64,000 nt of DNA, taken from assembly GCA_963788325.1 (NCBI GenBank), contig CAWBGJ010000011.1, positions 1-64,000 of the forward strand, given 5' to 3'. Under the pieces are notes generated by a model. That model did no database searches, was not told the origin of the DNA, and saw only the letters and a program-made list of their open reading frames with translations. Origin of the DNA: Prado023 sp963788325. Lineage in GTDB: Bacteria > Actinomycetota > Actinomycetes > S36-B12 > CAIYMF01. This document shows, piece by piece, positions 37,212 to 45,171 of the stretch (position 1 is the first letter of the stretch; the number at the start of each line of letters is the position of its first letter). The position numbers and the translations under genes are program-made.

Positions 37212-38134
37212 TCGTCACAGTCACGTTCAACCCGAGCCTCGACCGCACGATGGCCTTCCCGGCGCTGGTACGTGGGGAGGTCCAGCGCGCCGATTCCACG
37301 GTGGAGGACCCGGGCGGCAAGGGTGTGAACGTCACGCGCTTCCTGACCGCCCACGGCAGCGAGTCGATCGCGGTGCTCCCGGCCGGCGGGCCGATTGGCC
37401 ATGCGCTGGTCTCGGCTCTGGAGGAGGCGGGAATCCCGCACCGGGCCGTCCCGATCGCCGGACGGACCCGTTCGAATGTGGCGGTCGTCGAGCCCGATGG
37501 GACCACCACCAAGCTCAACGAGGCCGGCCCGGTGCTCACCGAGGCCGAGCTCGACCTGCTCGTCGCCGCTGTCGCGGAACTGGCCACCCCCGGCGGCTGG
37601 GTCGTGGTCGCCGGAAGCCTGCCGACGGGCCAGTCCACCGACGTCGTGCTGCGCGTCGCGGATGTCGCCCGGGCAGCAGGGTCGCTGTTCGCCCTGGACA
37701 TCAGCGGCCAGGCCCTGGCCGACGGCCTGGCTGCCAAGCCGGACCTGATCAAGCCCAACGAGGAGGAGCTCGGCGAGATCCTCGGCCGTGAGCTCGTGAC
37801 CCAGGCCGAGGTCCTCGCCGGGTGCGAGGAGGCCCGCGAGCGCGGTGCCGGCGCGGTGATCTGCAGCCTGGGCTCCAAGGGCGCCGTGCTCGTCGACGCC
37901 AACGGCCGGTGGCACGGGACCGGACCCAAGGTCCCCGTCCTGAGCACCGTCGGCGCCGGCGACAGCCTGCTGTCCGGCTTCCTGCACGCCGGTGGCTCCG
38001 GTCCGGACGCCATGCGCATGGGCATCGCCTGGGCCACCGCAGCAGTCCAGACCCCCGGCACGGGCGTCCCGTCCGCCGGCCTGATCGACCCCACCGCTGT
38101 GGAGGTGAGCGCCATCGCCGCCCCGACCGGATAA
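37208..38134 (+). CDS. fruK: 1-phosphofructokinase
   Basis: A 308-aa PfkB-family kinase that converts fructose 1-phosphate to fructose 1,6-bisphosphate with ATP. The N-terminus is VTFNPSLDRTMAF. The substrate motif is GGKGVNVTRFL and the C-terminal catalytic loop is TVGAGDSLLSGFLHAGG, with the catalytic aspartate. KPNEEELGEILGREL is typical of FruK. No fruA follows, and the only PTS nearby is mannitol-type. That invites a link between hexitol phosphate and fructose 1-phosphate. Tagatose 6-phosphate kinase is a less likely alternative. Confidence 0.88.
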   Translation: MIVTVTFNPSLDRTMAFPALVRGEVQRADSTVEDPGGKGVNVTRFLTAHGSESIAVLPAGGPIGHALVSALEEAGIPHRAVPIAGRTRSNVAVVEPDGTTTKLNEAGPVLTEAELDLLVAAVAELATPGGWVVVAGSLPTGQSTDVVLRVADVARAAGSLFALDISGQALADGLAAKPDLIKPNEEELGEILGRELVTQAEVLAGCEEARERGAGAVICSLGSKGAVLVDANGRWHGTGPKVPVLSTVGAGDSLLSGFLHAGGSGPDAMRMGIAWATAAVQTPGTGVPSAGLIDPTAVEVSAIAAPTG

Positions 38135-38308
38135 GCCCACGGTCGGTCCACACACGGCCGCCTCCCGCGCAGTCGGGTTCGGCGGGCGTCGACGGCAGTC
38201 CAGGAGGTGCGCTAGGGCCCAGCAGGCGAGTGCCACGGCCTACCGGCCTTGCAGCTAGCGGCTCCGCACTCAGGAGTGGCCATGACTTCGGCGCCTGGTC
38301 GAGCCTAG

Positions 38309-38905
38309 CTAGTCCTTCGGCAGGTCAACGCGGCGGAAGACCGTCCAGTAGAAGATGCCGAACATGACGCCGCCACCGACGATGTTCCCCAAGGTGACGG
38401 GCAGCAGGTTGTGCAAGAGGAAGTCGGGCACGGTCAGGTCGGCGTAGAAGGCCTGGTCGAGCCCGGTGCTGATCCAGAAGTCTGCTGGAGCGCCGTCCTT
38501 GATGATGATGCCTAGCGGCACCATGAACATGTTCGCGACCGAGTGCTCAAAGCCTGAGGAGACGAACAAGGCGATGGGCAGGGTGACTGCGAGGATCTTG
38601 TCGGTGGTCGTCCGGCCGGAGTACGCGGCCCAGATGGCCAGGCACACCATCAGGTTGCACAGGATCCCGAGGGTGACCGCCTCGAGGACGGTGTGGTCGA
38701 GCTTCGCCTGCGACGTGTTCAGAACCACCTCGCCCCAGCCGCCAGCTGCACTGTGCCAGGTGCCGCCGAGGTAGATGAGGGCAACGATCGTCAGCGCCCC
38801 CAGGAAGTTGGCGACGTAGACGACGGCCCAGTTGACGCTCAGCTGCCACCAGGTGATACGCCCGCTGGCTCGCGCAGTTGGCGTGAGCGTCGATGACAAG
38901 AGGCG
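38309..38905 (-). pseudogene. formate/nitrite channel FocA, 5'-truncated
   Basis: The C-terminal two thirds of an FNT channel: STLTPTARASGRITWWQLSV, YVANFLGALTIVALIYLGG, GILCNLMVCLAIWAA, FVSSGFEHSVANMFMVPLG and LLPVTLGNIVGGGVMFG. About 80-90 N-terminal residues (the first helices) are missing, and an in-frame stop lies just upstream. The break abuts a short IS1380-like sequence. It is the last gene of the adhE-pflB-pflA operon, where an intact channel would export formate. It is probably non-functional; a TTG start at 38899 would give only a partial channel. Confidence 0.75.
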
Positions 38906-38906
38906 C

Positions 38907-38935
38907 CAGGCCCGCTGTCACGACCCGATCACCCA
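38907..38935 (-). repeat. short IS1380-end footprint at the foc truncation point
   Basis: CCGCTGTCACGACCCGATCA is shared with the right end of the IS1380 element (15755-15775) and with the fragment at 53189-53297. Confidence 0.45.
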
Positions 38936-38981
38936 GCCGCCGTGGGTTGCCACAGCCGCTGTCCAGCCCCGAGCCGGCGGA

Positions 38982-39764
38982 TCAGGCCAGGGTGTTCAGG
39001 TCGCGCTCCCGGAAGATCGCCAATGCCTGGTCGATGGACTCCTGGCTGGGCGGGGGGGTGCCCAGCAGCGGGTAAGCCCGTCCGAGTGCGGCGTACTTGG
39101 AGACGCCCAGCCGGTGGTAGGGAAGCACCTCCACGCGATCGATGATGTCGCCGAGGTCCGCGGCCAGGTCCGCGACCTCGGCGATATCCTCTGGCCCATC
39201 AGTGAGGCCGGGCACGAGCACGAACCTGACCCACAGGTGCACCTTGTGCTCGACGAGGCGGGCCCCGAAGTCCAGAACATCGCTGAGCCGGCCGCCGCCG
39301 CTGACTCGCTCGTAGAGCTCGGGGTTGCCGGCCTTGATGTCCAGCAGGACCAGGTCGGTGTGGGCCAAGAGGTTATCGCTTGCCCGGTGCCCGCCGCTGG
39401 CTGAGGTGTCCAAGGTGGTGTGCATGCCGTAGGCCTGCTTAACCCCGACGAACAGATCCTCAACGAACGGTGCCTGGAGCAGGGGCTCCCCGCCGGTGAC
39501 CGTGAGTCCGCCACCCCGGGAGAGGAACAACCGATAGCGCCCTGCCTCGGAAATCACGTGCTTGGCCGTGGTCCGCTCACCCAGGCGCATGGTCTGGGTG
39601 TCGGGGTTGTGGCAGTACAGGCAGCGCAGCGGGCAGCCCGACAGGAACACCGTGTACCGCAGGCCGGGACCGTTCACCCCCGACGTCGTCTCGCTGGAGT
39701 GAACGAACCCGATCCGCGAACCATCGGCCACTTCAAGGTCCCGTGCTGAGGGCTCCCCAGCCAT
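38982..39764 (-). CDS. pflA: pyruvate formate-lyase-activating enzyme
   Basis: A 260-aa radical SAM enzyme that installs the glycyl radical on PflB. The [4Fe-4S] motif is CPLRCLYC (C44, C48, C51). The SAM-binding TVTGGEPLLQ follows. The DTSASGG and LDIKAGNPELYERVSG stretches match activases. It starts 8 bp after the pflB stop, and the truncated foc gene follows. Anaerobic expression with pflB is expected. Confidence 0.9.
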   Translation of the reverse strand: MAGEPSARDLEVADGSRIGFVHSSETTSGVNGPGLRYTVFLSGCPLRCLYCHNPDTQTMRLGERTTAKHVISEAGRYRLFLSRGGGLTVTGGEPLLQAPFVEDLFVGVKQAYGMHTTLDTSASGGHRASDNLLAHTDLVLLDIKAGNPELYERVSGGGRLSDVLDFGARLVEHKVHLWVRFVLVPGLTDGPEDIAEVADLAADLGDIIDRVEVLPYHRLGVSKYAALGRAYPLLGTPPPSQESIDQALAIFRERDLNTLA

Positions 39765-39772
39765 GGTCTTCC

Positions 39773-42040
39773 CTACACGCTCATGTGGAAGGTGCGGTCG
39801 ATGACGTCCTGCTGCTGCTCGCGGGTCAGTCGCACGAAGTTCACCGCGTAGCCCGAGACCCGGATGGTCAGCTGCGGGTAGTTGATGGGGTTCTCCATGG
39901 CGTCGAGGAGCATCTCGCGGTTGAGCACGTTGACGTTCATGTGGAACCCGCGGCTTTCGACGTAGCCGTCGAGGACGCCGATCAGGTTGTCGATGCGCTC
40001 CTGCTCGGTCTTGCCCAGGCCTGAGGGGATCACCGAGGCGGTCATCGAGATGCCGTCCTGGGCGTCGGCGTAGGGCAGGTGCGCCACGGACAGCGCGGCG
40101 GGGATCAGGCCCTTGTGGTCACGACCGTGCATCGGGTTGGCCCCCGGGGCGAAGGGCTCGCCGGCCTTGCGACCGTCCGGGGTGGACCCGGTGTTGGCGC
40201 CGTAGACGACGTTGGAGGTGATGGTGAGCACCGACTGGGTGTGCCGCGCGTCCCGGTAGGCGGGGAAAGCGCGGACCTTGTCCATGAATGCGGTCACGAT
40301 GTGCGCGGCGATGTCATCGACACGCGCGTCGTTGTTGCCGAACGCGGGGTACTCGCCGTCCAGCTCGAACTCCGTGATGAGGCCGGTCTCGTCGCGCACC
40401 GGGTGCACACCGGCGTACTTGATCGCCGACAGCGAGTCGGCCACGATCGACAGACCGGCGATGCCGCACGCGAGCGTGCGCTCGGGGTCGTAGTCGTGCA
40501 GCGCCATCTCGAGGCGCTCGTAGGCGTACTTGTCGTGCATGTAGTGGATGATGTTCAGGGCGTTGACGTAGGTGTCGGCCAGCCAGGTCATGGCGGTGTC
40601 GAAGCGCTCCCAGACGTCGTCGTAGTCCAGGGTGTCGGCTGCGATCGGCTCGCCGAGGTCGATGACCTTCTTGCCCGTGATCTCGTCCCGACCGCCGTTG
40701 ATGGCGTAGAGCAGGGTCTTGGCCAGGTTGACCCGGGCGCCGAAGAACTGCATCCGCTTGCCGACCGGCATGCTCGACACGCAGCAGGCGATCGCGCAGT
40801 CGTCCCCGCCGGTGTTGAACTCGCGCAGCAGGTCGTCGGACTCGTACTGGATGGCCGAGGTGTCGATGGAGACCTTGGCGCAGAACTCCTTGAAGCCGGT
40901 GGGCAGCGCCGGCGACCACAGGACAGTGAGGTTCGGCTCGGGCGCCGGGCCGAGGTTGTAGAGAGTCTGCAGGAACCGGAACGACGAGCGGGTCACCAGG
41001 GGTCGGCCGTCGTAGCCCATGCCACCGATCGACTCGGTGACCCAGGTCGGGTCGCCGGAGAACAGCGCGTCATAGGCCGGGGTGCGCAGGAAGCGCACCA
41101 TCCGCAGCTTGATCACGAAGTCGTCGACCAGCTCCTGGGCCCCCTGCTCGGTCAGCGTCCCGGCCTCGATGTCGCGCTGCAGGAAGACGTCGAGGAAGGT
41201 CGACACCCGGCCCAGGCTCATGGCCGCGCCGTTCTGCTCCTTGATCGAGCCCAGGTAGGCCATGTACAGCCACTGGATGGCCTCCTGGGCGGTGACCGCC
41301 GGGCGGCGCAGGTCCAGGCCGTGCATCTCGCCGAGCTCGACCAACTCGCCCAGGGCACGGATCTGCTCGGAGAGCTCCTCGCGGTCACGGATCACCGCGT
41401 CGGAGGACAGCCGGTCATCCAAGCTGGCCTTCTCGGCCTTCTTCGCAGCCACCAGCCTGTCGACCCCGTATAGGGCCACACGCCGGTAGTCGCCGATGAT
41501 CCGCCCGCGGCCGTACGCATCCGGCAGCCCGGTGACGACATGGCTCGAACGAGCCGCCATGATCGCCGGCGTGTAGGCGTCGAAGACGCCCTGGTTGTGG
41601 GTCTTGCGGTACTTGGTGAAGATCTCCCCGATGCGCGGGTCCGGCTCGTAGCCGTAGGCCTTCAGCCCGTTCTCGACCATCCGGTAGCCGCCGTTGGGCA
41701 TGATCGCGCGCTTGAGCGGGGCGTCGGTCTGCAGGCCGACGATCAGCTCAGGGATGTCCGGCGTGATCCGACCCGGGGCGTGCGAGGTGATGGTGCTCGG
41801 GGTGTGCGGATCCACATCAAGGATGCCGCGCTCCAGCTCGACGACCATCAGGTCGGCCACGAACCGCCACAACGACTCGGTGCGCTCGGTCGGGCCGGCG
41901 AGGAAGGAGGCGTCGCCCTCGTAGGGCGTGTAGTTGCCGCGGATGAACCCCGCGACGTCGACCGCCTCGCGCCACGGGCCGTCGTCGAACCCCGCCCAAG
42001 GATCGGAGCTGGTGGTCGGTCGGTCAGCTGCAATGGTCAT
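39773..42040 (-). CDS. pflB: pyruvate formate-lyase
   Basis: A 755-aa glycyl radical enzyme that converts pyruvate and CoA to formate and acetyl-CoA. The adjacent catalytic cysteines are in DDCAIACCVSSMPVGKRMQ near residue 415. The glycyl radical loop is RVSGYAVNFVRLTREQQQ near residue 727. The length is close to E. coli PflB (760). AAGGAG lies 5 bases upstream of the ATG. The gene is intact, 60 bp downstream of adhE, and is probably read from the adhE promoter. Confidence 0.93.
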   Translation of the reverse strand: MTIAADRPTTSSDPWAGFDDGPWREAVDVAGFIRGNYTPYEGDASFLAGPTERTESLWRFVADLMVVELERGILDVDPHTPSTITSHAPGRITPDIPELIVGLQTDAPLKRAIMPNGGYRMVENGLKAYGYEPDPRIGEIFTKYRKTHNQGVFDAYTPAIMAARSSHVVTGLPDAYGRGRIIGDYRRVALYGVDRLVAAKKAEKASLDDRLSSDAVIRDREELSEQIRALGELVELGEMHGLDLRRPAVTAQEAIQWLYMAYLGSIKEQNGAAMSLGRVSTFLDVFLQRDIEAGTLTEQGAQELVDDFVIKLRMVRFLRTPAYDALFSGDPTWVTESIGGMGYDGRPLVTRSSFRFLQTLYNLGPAPEPNLTVLWSPALPTGFKEFCAKVSIDTSAIQYESDDLLREFNTGGDDCAIACCVSSMPVGKRMQFFGARVNLAKTLLYAINGGRDEITGKKVIDLGEPIAADTLDYDDVWERFDTAMTWLADTYVNALNIIHYMHDKYAYERLEMALHDYDPERTLACGIAGLSIVADSLSAIKYAGVHPVRDETGLITEFELDGEYPAFGNNDARVDDIAAHIVTAFMDKVRAFPAYRDARHTQSVLTITSNVVYGANTGSTPDGRKAGEPFAPGANPMHGRDHKGLIPAALSVAHLPYADAQDGISMTASVIPSGLGKTEQERIDNLIGVLDGYVESRGFHMNVNVLNREMLLDAMENPINYPQLTIRVSGYAVNFVRLTREQQQDVIDRTFHMSV

Positions 42041-42100
42041 GTCACTCCTTGAAGTCGCTGGATCGGTGCGCTGAAGGTGCCCCTAGTAATGAGCGGATCA

Positions 42101-44881
42101 CTACCAGCCCCCGCCCTGGCCCGTGGCACTGGGATCTGGCTTCTTCGCGCTACTCCGCCGGTGCCTCTTCTCGGGCTCCTCGCCTTGCGGCTGCTGCGGT
42201 TCGGCCGCCTCTTCTTCGGGCTCGGGCGCCTTCGCCTCGGCGGCGTGCCGGGCGAGGATGTCGTCGCGGCGGACGCCGTAGTAGCAGGCCTCCATCATCT
42301 GCTTCATGTGCTCGAGGGTGGCGATGCGCGGGTTGGCCGGCGCGCACTGGTCCTCGAAGGACCGCATTGCCAGGACGTCGAGCGAACTCATGAATGCTTC
42401 CTCGTCGATGCCCATCTCCTTGAAGGAGCCCGGCATGCCGAGCCGCGAACGTAGCTGCTCGCAGGCACTGGCGTAGGACTCGACGCCCTCTTCGGGGGTG
42501 CTGGCGGGGAGGCCGAGTTCCCGGGCGATGCGCTGGAACCGCTCCGGTGCTGTGTATGTCTCGTACTTGGGCCAGCTGTTGAACTTGGTCGGGATCTGGC
42601 CGTTGTAGCGGATGGCTTCGGCCAGGAACACGGCGTTCGTGCGACCGTGGATCTGCTTGAACGTCGAGCCGCACGTGTGGGACATCGCGTGCACCACACC
42701 GAGGAACGCGTTGCCGAACGCCATGCCGGCGATCGTCGCCGCGTTGTGCATGGTCTCGCGGGCGTCGCGATCGTTCTCGAGGACCGACTTCTCGATGTTG
42801 GCGAAGATCAGCTTGATCGCCTGCAGCGCCATGCCATCGGTGAAGTCGTTGGCGTAGACGGATACGAACGCCTCGGTGGCGTGGGTGAGGGCGTCCATGC
42901 CCGAGTCGGCCGCGACGAACGACGGCATCAACTCAGTGAGGTTCGGGTCGACGATGGCCACAGTGGGCGTCAGTGCGTAGTCCGCGAGCGGGTACTTGAA
43001 CCCGGTCTCCGGGTCGCCGATGACCGCGAAGGGAGTGACCTCAGCGCCGGTTCCCGACGTGGTCGGGATGCAGATGAGCTTGGCCAGGTCCCCGAGTGGC
43101 GGGAACTTGAAGGCCCGCTTGCGGACGTCGAGGTACTTCTCCCGCAGGTCGGCGAAGTCGATGTCTGGGTGCTCATAGAGCAGCCACATGATCTTGGCCG
43201 CGTCCATGGGCGAGCCGCCGCCGAGGGCGATGATCGTGTCCGGCTTGAACGCCCGCATGGTCTCGGCGCCCTTGAGGACGGTGCCGATGCTCGGCTCGGG
43301 CTCGACGTCGTCGTAGACCTGGATCATGACGTCGTTCGCGCGCCGCTTGAGCACGTCGCGGATCTTGTCGACGAACCCGAGGCGGGTCATGTTGTGGTCG
43401 GTGACGATCGTGACCCGCTCGACGTTCTTCATGTCCGTGAGGTACCGGATCGCGTTGGGCTCGAAGTAGGTCTTGCCCGGAACCTTGAACCACTGCAGGT
43501 TGTTGGTCCTGGCTCCGATGCGCTTGATGTTCAAGAGGTTCACCGCCGAGACGTTGTTGGACACGGAGTTGCGGCCGTAGGAGCCGCAACCCAGAGTGAG
43601 TGAGGGGATGAAGGCGTTGTAGACGTCACCGATGCCGCCGAGCGAGGTTGGTGAGTTGGCGATGATCCGGACCGCGCTGCAGCGCTTGCCGAACTCCTCG
43701 ATGAGTTCCTTGTCCTCGGTGTGGATCGCCGCGGAGTGACCGAGGCCGTCGAACCTGACCATGGCCACAGCCATGTCCAGTGCCTCTTCCCGTGTGGATG
43801 CCTTGAGCACCGCGAGCACCGGCGCGAGCTTCTCACGGGTGAGCGGCTCGATGGGTCCGACGCCCCCGGTCACCTCGGCGAGCAGCACGGTGGTGTCCTC
43901 TGGGACGGTGAAGCCCGCGTTCTCAGCGATCCAGACAGGGGACTGGCCGACAACGCTCGCGTTGAGCTTGGCGCCAGCGCAGTTCTTCGCGCCGGCCGAC
44001 GCGCCGAAGATGAACTTCTCGAGCTTCGTCTTCTCCTCGGGGGTGCACAGGTAGGCGTGCAGGCGCTGGAACTCGGCCATCGCGGCGTCATAGATGGACG
44101 CGTCGATGATCGCAGCCTGCTCTGAGGCGCACACCATGCCGTTGTCGAAGTTCTTGCTCAGCACGATGTCGGTGACCGCGCGGCCCAGCTTGGCGCTGGC
44201 CTCGATGTAGGCCGGCACGTTGCCCGCGCCGACGCCGAGGGCGGGCTTGCCGCAGGAGTACGCGGCCCGCACCATCGCGTTGCCTCCGGTGGCCAGGATC
44301 AGCGCCACGCCCGGGTGCTCCATGAGCTTGCCGGTGTTTTCGATCGACGGCGTCTCGACCCACTGGATGCAGTTCTCCGGCGCTCCCGCGGCGATGGCCG
44401 CGTCACGGACGATCTCGGCTGCCTGCATCGAACAGCTCTGGGCGGCCGGGTGGAACGCGAAAACGATCGGGCAGCGGGTCTTCAGTGCGATCAGTGACTT
44501 GAAGATCGCCGTCGAGGTCGGGTTGGTCACCGGGGTGATCCCGGCGACGACACCGACCGGTTCGGCGATCTCGATGATTCCCAGGACGTCGTCGCGGGAG
44601 ATGATGCCCACGGTCTTGGTGTTGCGCATCGAGTGCGTGACGTTCTCACAGGTGAAGATGTTCTTGGTGGCCTTGTCCTCGAACACGCCCCGGCCGGTCT
44701 CTTCCACTGCGGCCAGGGCCAACTGGCCGTGCTTGTTCAGGGCCGCGACTGAGGCCTTCTTCACGATGTGATCAACGGCCGCCTGGTCCAGCTTCTCGTA
44801 CTCGAGCAGTGCGACGTTCGCGCGCGCTACCAGGGTGTCGATCTCGTCGGCGCCGGCTGGCATCTCAGGTTGGGGATTCAC
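42101..44881 (-). CDS. adhE: bifunctional acetaldehyde/alcohol dehydrogenase
   Basis: A 926-aa enzyme that reduces acetyl-CoA to ethanol with two NADH. The N-terminal acylating aldehyde dehydrogenase has GVGAGNVPAYI and the catalytic cysteine in NGMVCASEQAAI near residue 250. The C-terminal iron alcohol dehydrogenase contains GGGSPMDAAKIMWLLYEHP, and iron ligands around GVVHAMSHTCGSTFKQIHG. A 45-residue acidic and basic tail (AEAKAPEPEEEAAEPQQPQ and beyond) is unusual. GTG 44881 follows GAGGAG; upstream in-frame codons lie in the promoter. It is first in the adhE-pflB-pflA-foc' operon. Confidence 0.93.
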   Translation of the reverse strand: MNPQPEMPAGADEIDTLVARANVALLEYEKLDQAAVDHIVKKASVAALNKHGQLALAAVEETGRGVFEDKATKNIFTCENVTHSMRNTKTVGIISRDDVLGIIEIAEPVGVVAGITPVTNPTSTAIFKSLIALKTRCPIVFAFHPAAQSCSMQAAEIVRDAAIAAGAPENCIQWVETPSIENTGKLMEHPGVALILATGGNAMVRAAYSCGKPALGVGAGNVPAYIEASAKLGRAVTDIVLSKNFDNGMVCASEQAAIIDASIYDAAMAEFQRLHAYLCTPEEKTKLEKFIFGASAGAKNCAGAKLNASVVGQSPVWIAENAGFTVPEDTTVLLAEVTGGVGPIEPLTREKLAPVLAVLKASTREEALDMAVAMVRFDGLGHSAAIHTEDKELIEEFGKRCSAVRIIANSPTSLGGIGDVYNAFIPSLTLGCGSYGRNSVSNNVSAVNLLNIKRIGARTNNLQWFKVPGKTYFEPNAIRYLTDMKNVERVTIVTDHNMTRLGFVDKIRDVLKRRANDVMIQVYDDVEPEPSIGTVLKGAETMRAFKPDTIIALGGGSPMDAAKIMWLLYEHPDIDFADLREKYLDVRKRAFKFPPLGDLAKLICIPTTSGTGAEVTPFAVIGDPETGFKYPLADYALTPTVAIVDPNLTELMPSFVAADSGMDALTHATEAFVSVYANDFTDGMALQAIKLIFANIEKSVLENDRDARETMHNAATIAGMAFGNAFLGVVHAMSHTCGSTFKQIHGRTNAVFLAEAIRYNGQIPTKFNSWPKYETYTAPERFQRIARELGLPASTPEEGVESYASACEQLRSRLGMPGSFKEMGIDEEAFMSSLDVLAMRSFEDQCAPANPRIATLEHMKQMMEACYYGVRRDDILARHAAEAKAPEPEEEAAEPQQPQGEEPEKRHRRSSAKKPDPSATGQGGGW

Positions 44882-44910
44882 AATGGGCTCCTCGGTGGGT
44901 GGCTTGGAGG

Positions 44911-44968
44911 GCTGCGATCGTGCTGTGCCGAGTTCGCGGGGGGAGTCCCGATCACGCCGACAAGGGGA
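44911..44968 (-). promoter_or_regulatory. conserved 5' leader of adhE
   Basis: On the transcribed strand: TTGTCGGCGTGATCGGGAC, then CCCCGCGAACTCGGCACAG and CACGATCGCAGC. It matches the dehydrogenase and mtlA leaders and begins near the predicted start site. Confidence 0.65.
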
Positions 44969-45010
44969 GACTAGCAGAGCGCTGCACACCTGTCCAGCAC
45001 AAATGTGCAC
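44968..45010 (-). promoter_or_regulatory. promoter and 28-bp operator, copy B
   Basis: The operator (44983-45010) reads on the plus strand TGCAC, 3 nt, TGTCCAGCAC, 3 nt, TGTGCAC. On the minus strand TGGACA (44991-44996) and TAGTCT (44968-44973) are 17 bp apart. The operator overlaps the -35 box. Confidence 0.75.
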
Positions 45011-45171
45011 CCGCACCTCGCATTACAGCAGGAGGCCCCCGGAATCGGATCCAGGAGGGAGCCGATCTCTGATCAGGGCGAGAGGCCGGGTCGCATCCAT
45101 CTCGTCGTCGGCGCCCGATGCGGGACTGTGCGCGAGCTGGGCGCCATTCCTTCCGCGAATCGCTGGTGGTG

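Noticed and set aside
40079..41473. Long open frame opposite pflB
   Set aside because: It is a shadow of a strongly conserved gene and has no recognisable domain.
44881..45016. An upstream start for adhE
   Set aside because: For the same reason: the extra codons cover the promoter and leader. Family similarity begins just after GTG 44881.
38982..45016. A bacterial microcompartment locus around AdhE and PflB
   Set aside because: No shell proteins, encapsulation peptides or choline/propanediol-type glycyl radical motifs are present. PflB has the pyruvate-type ACC motif.
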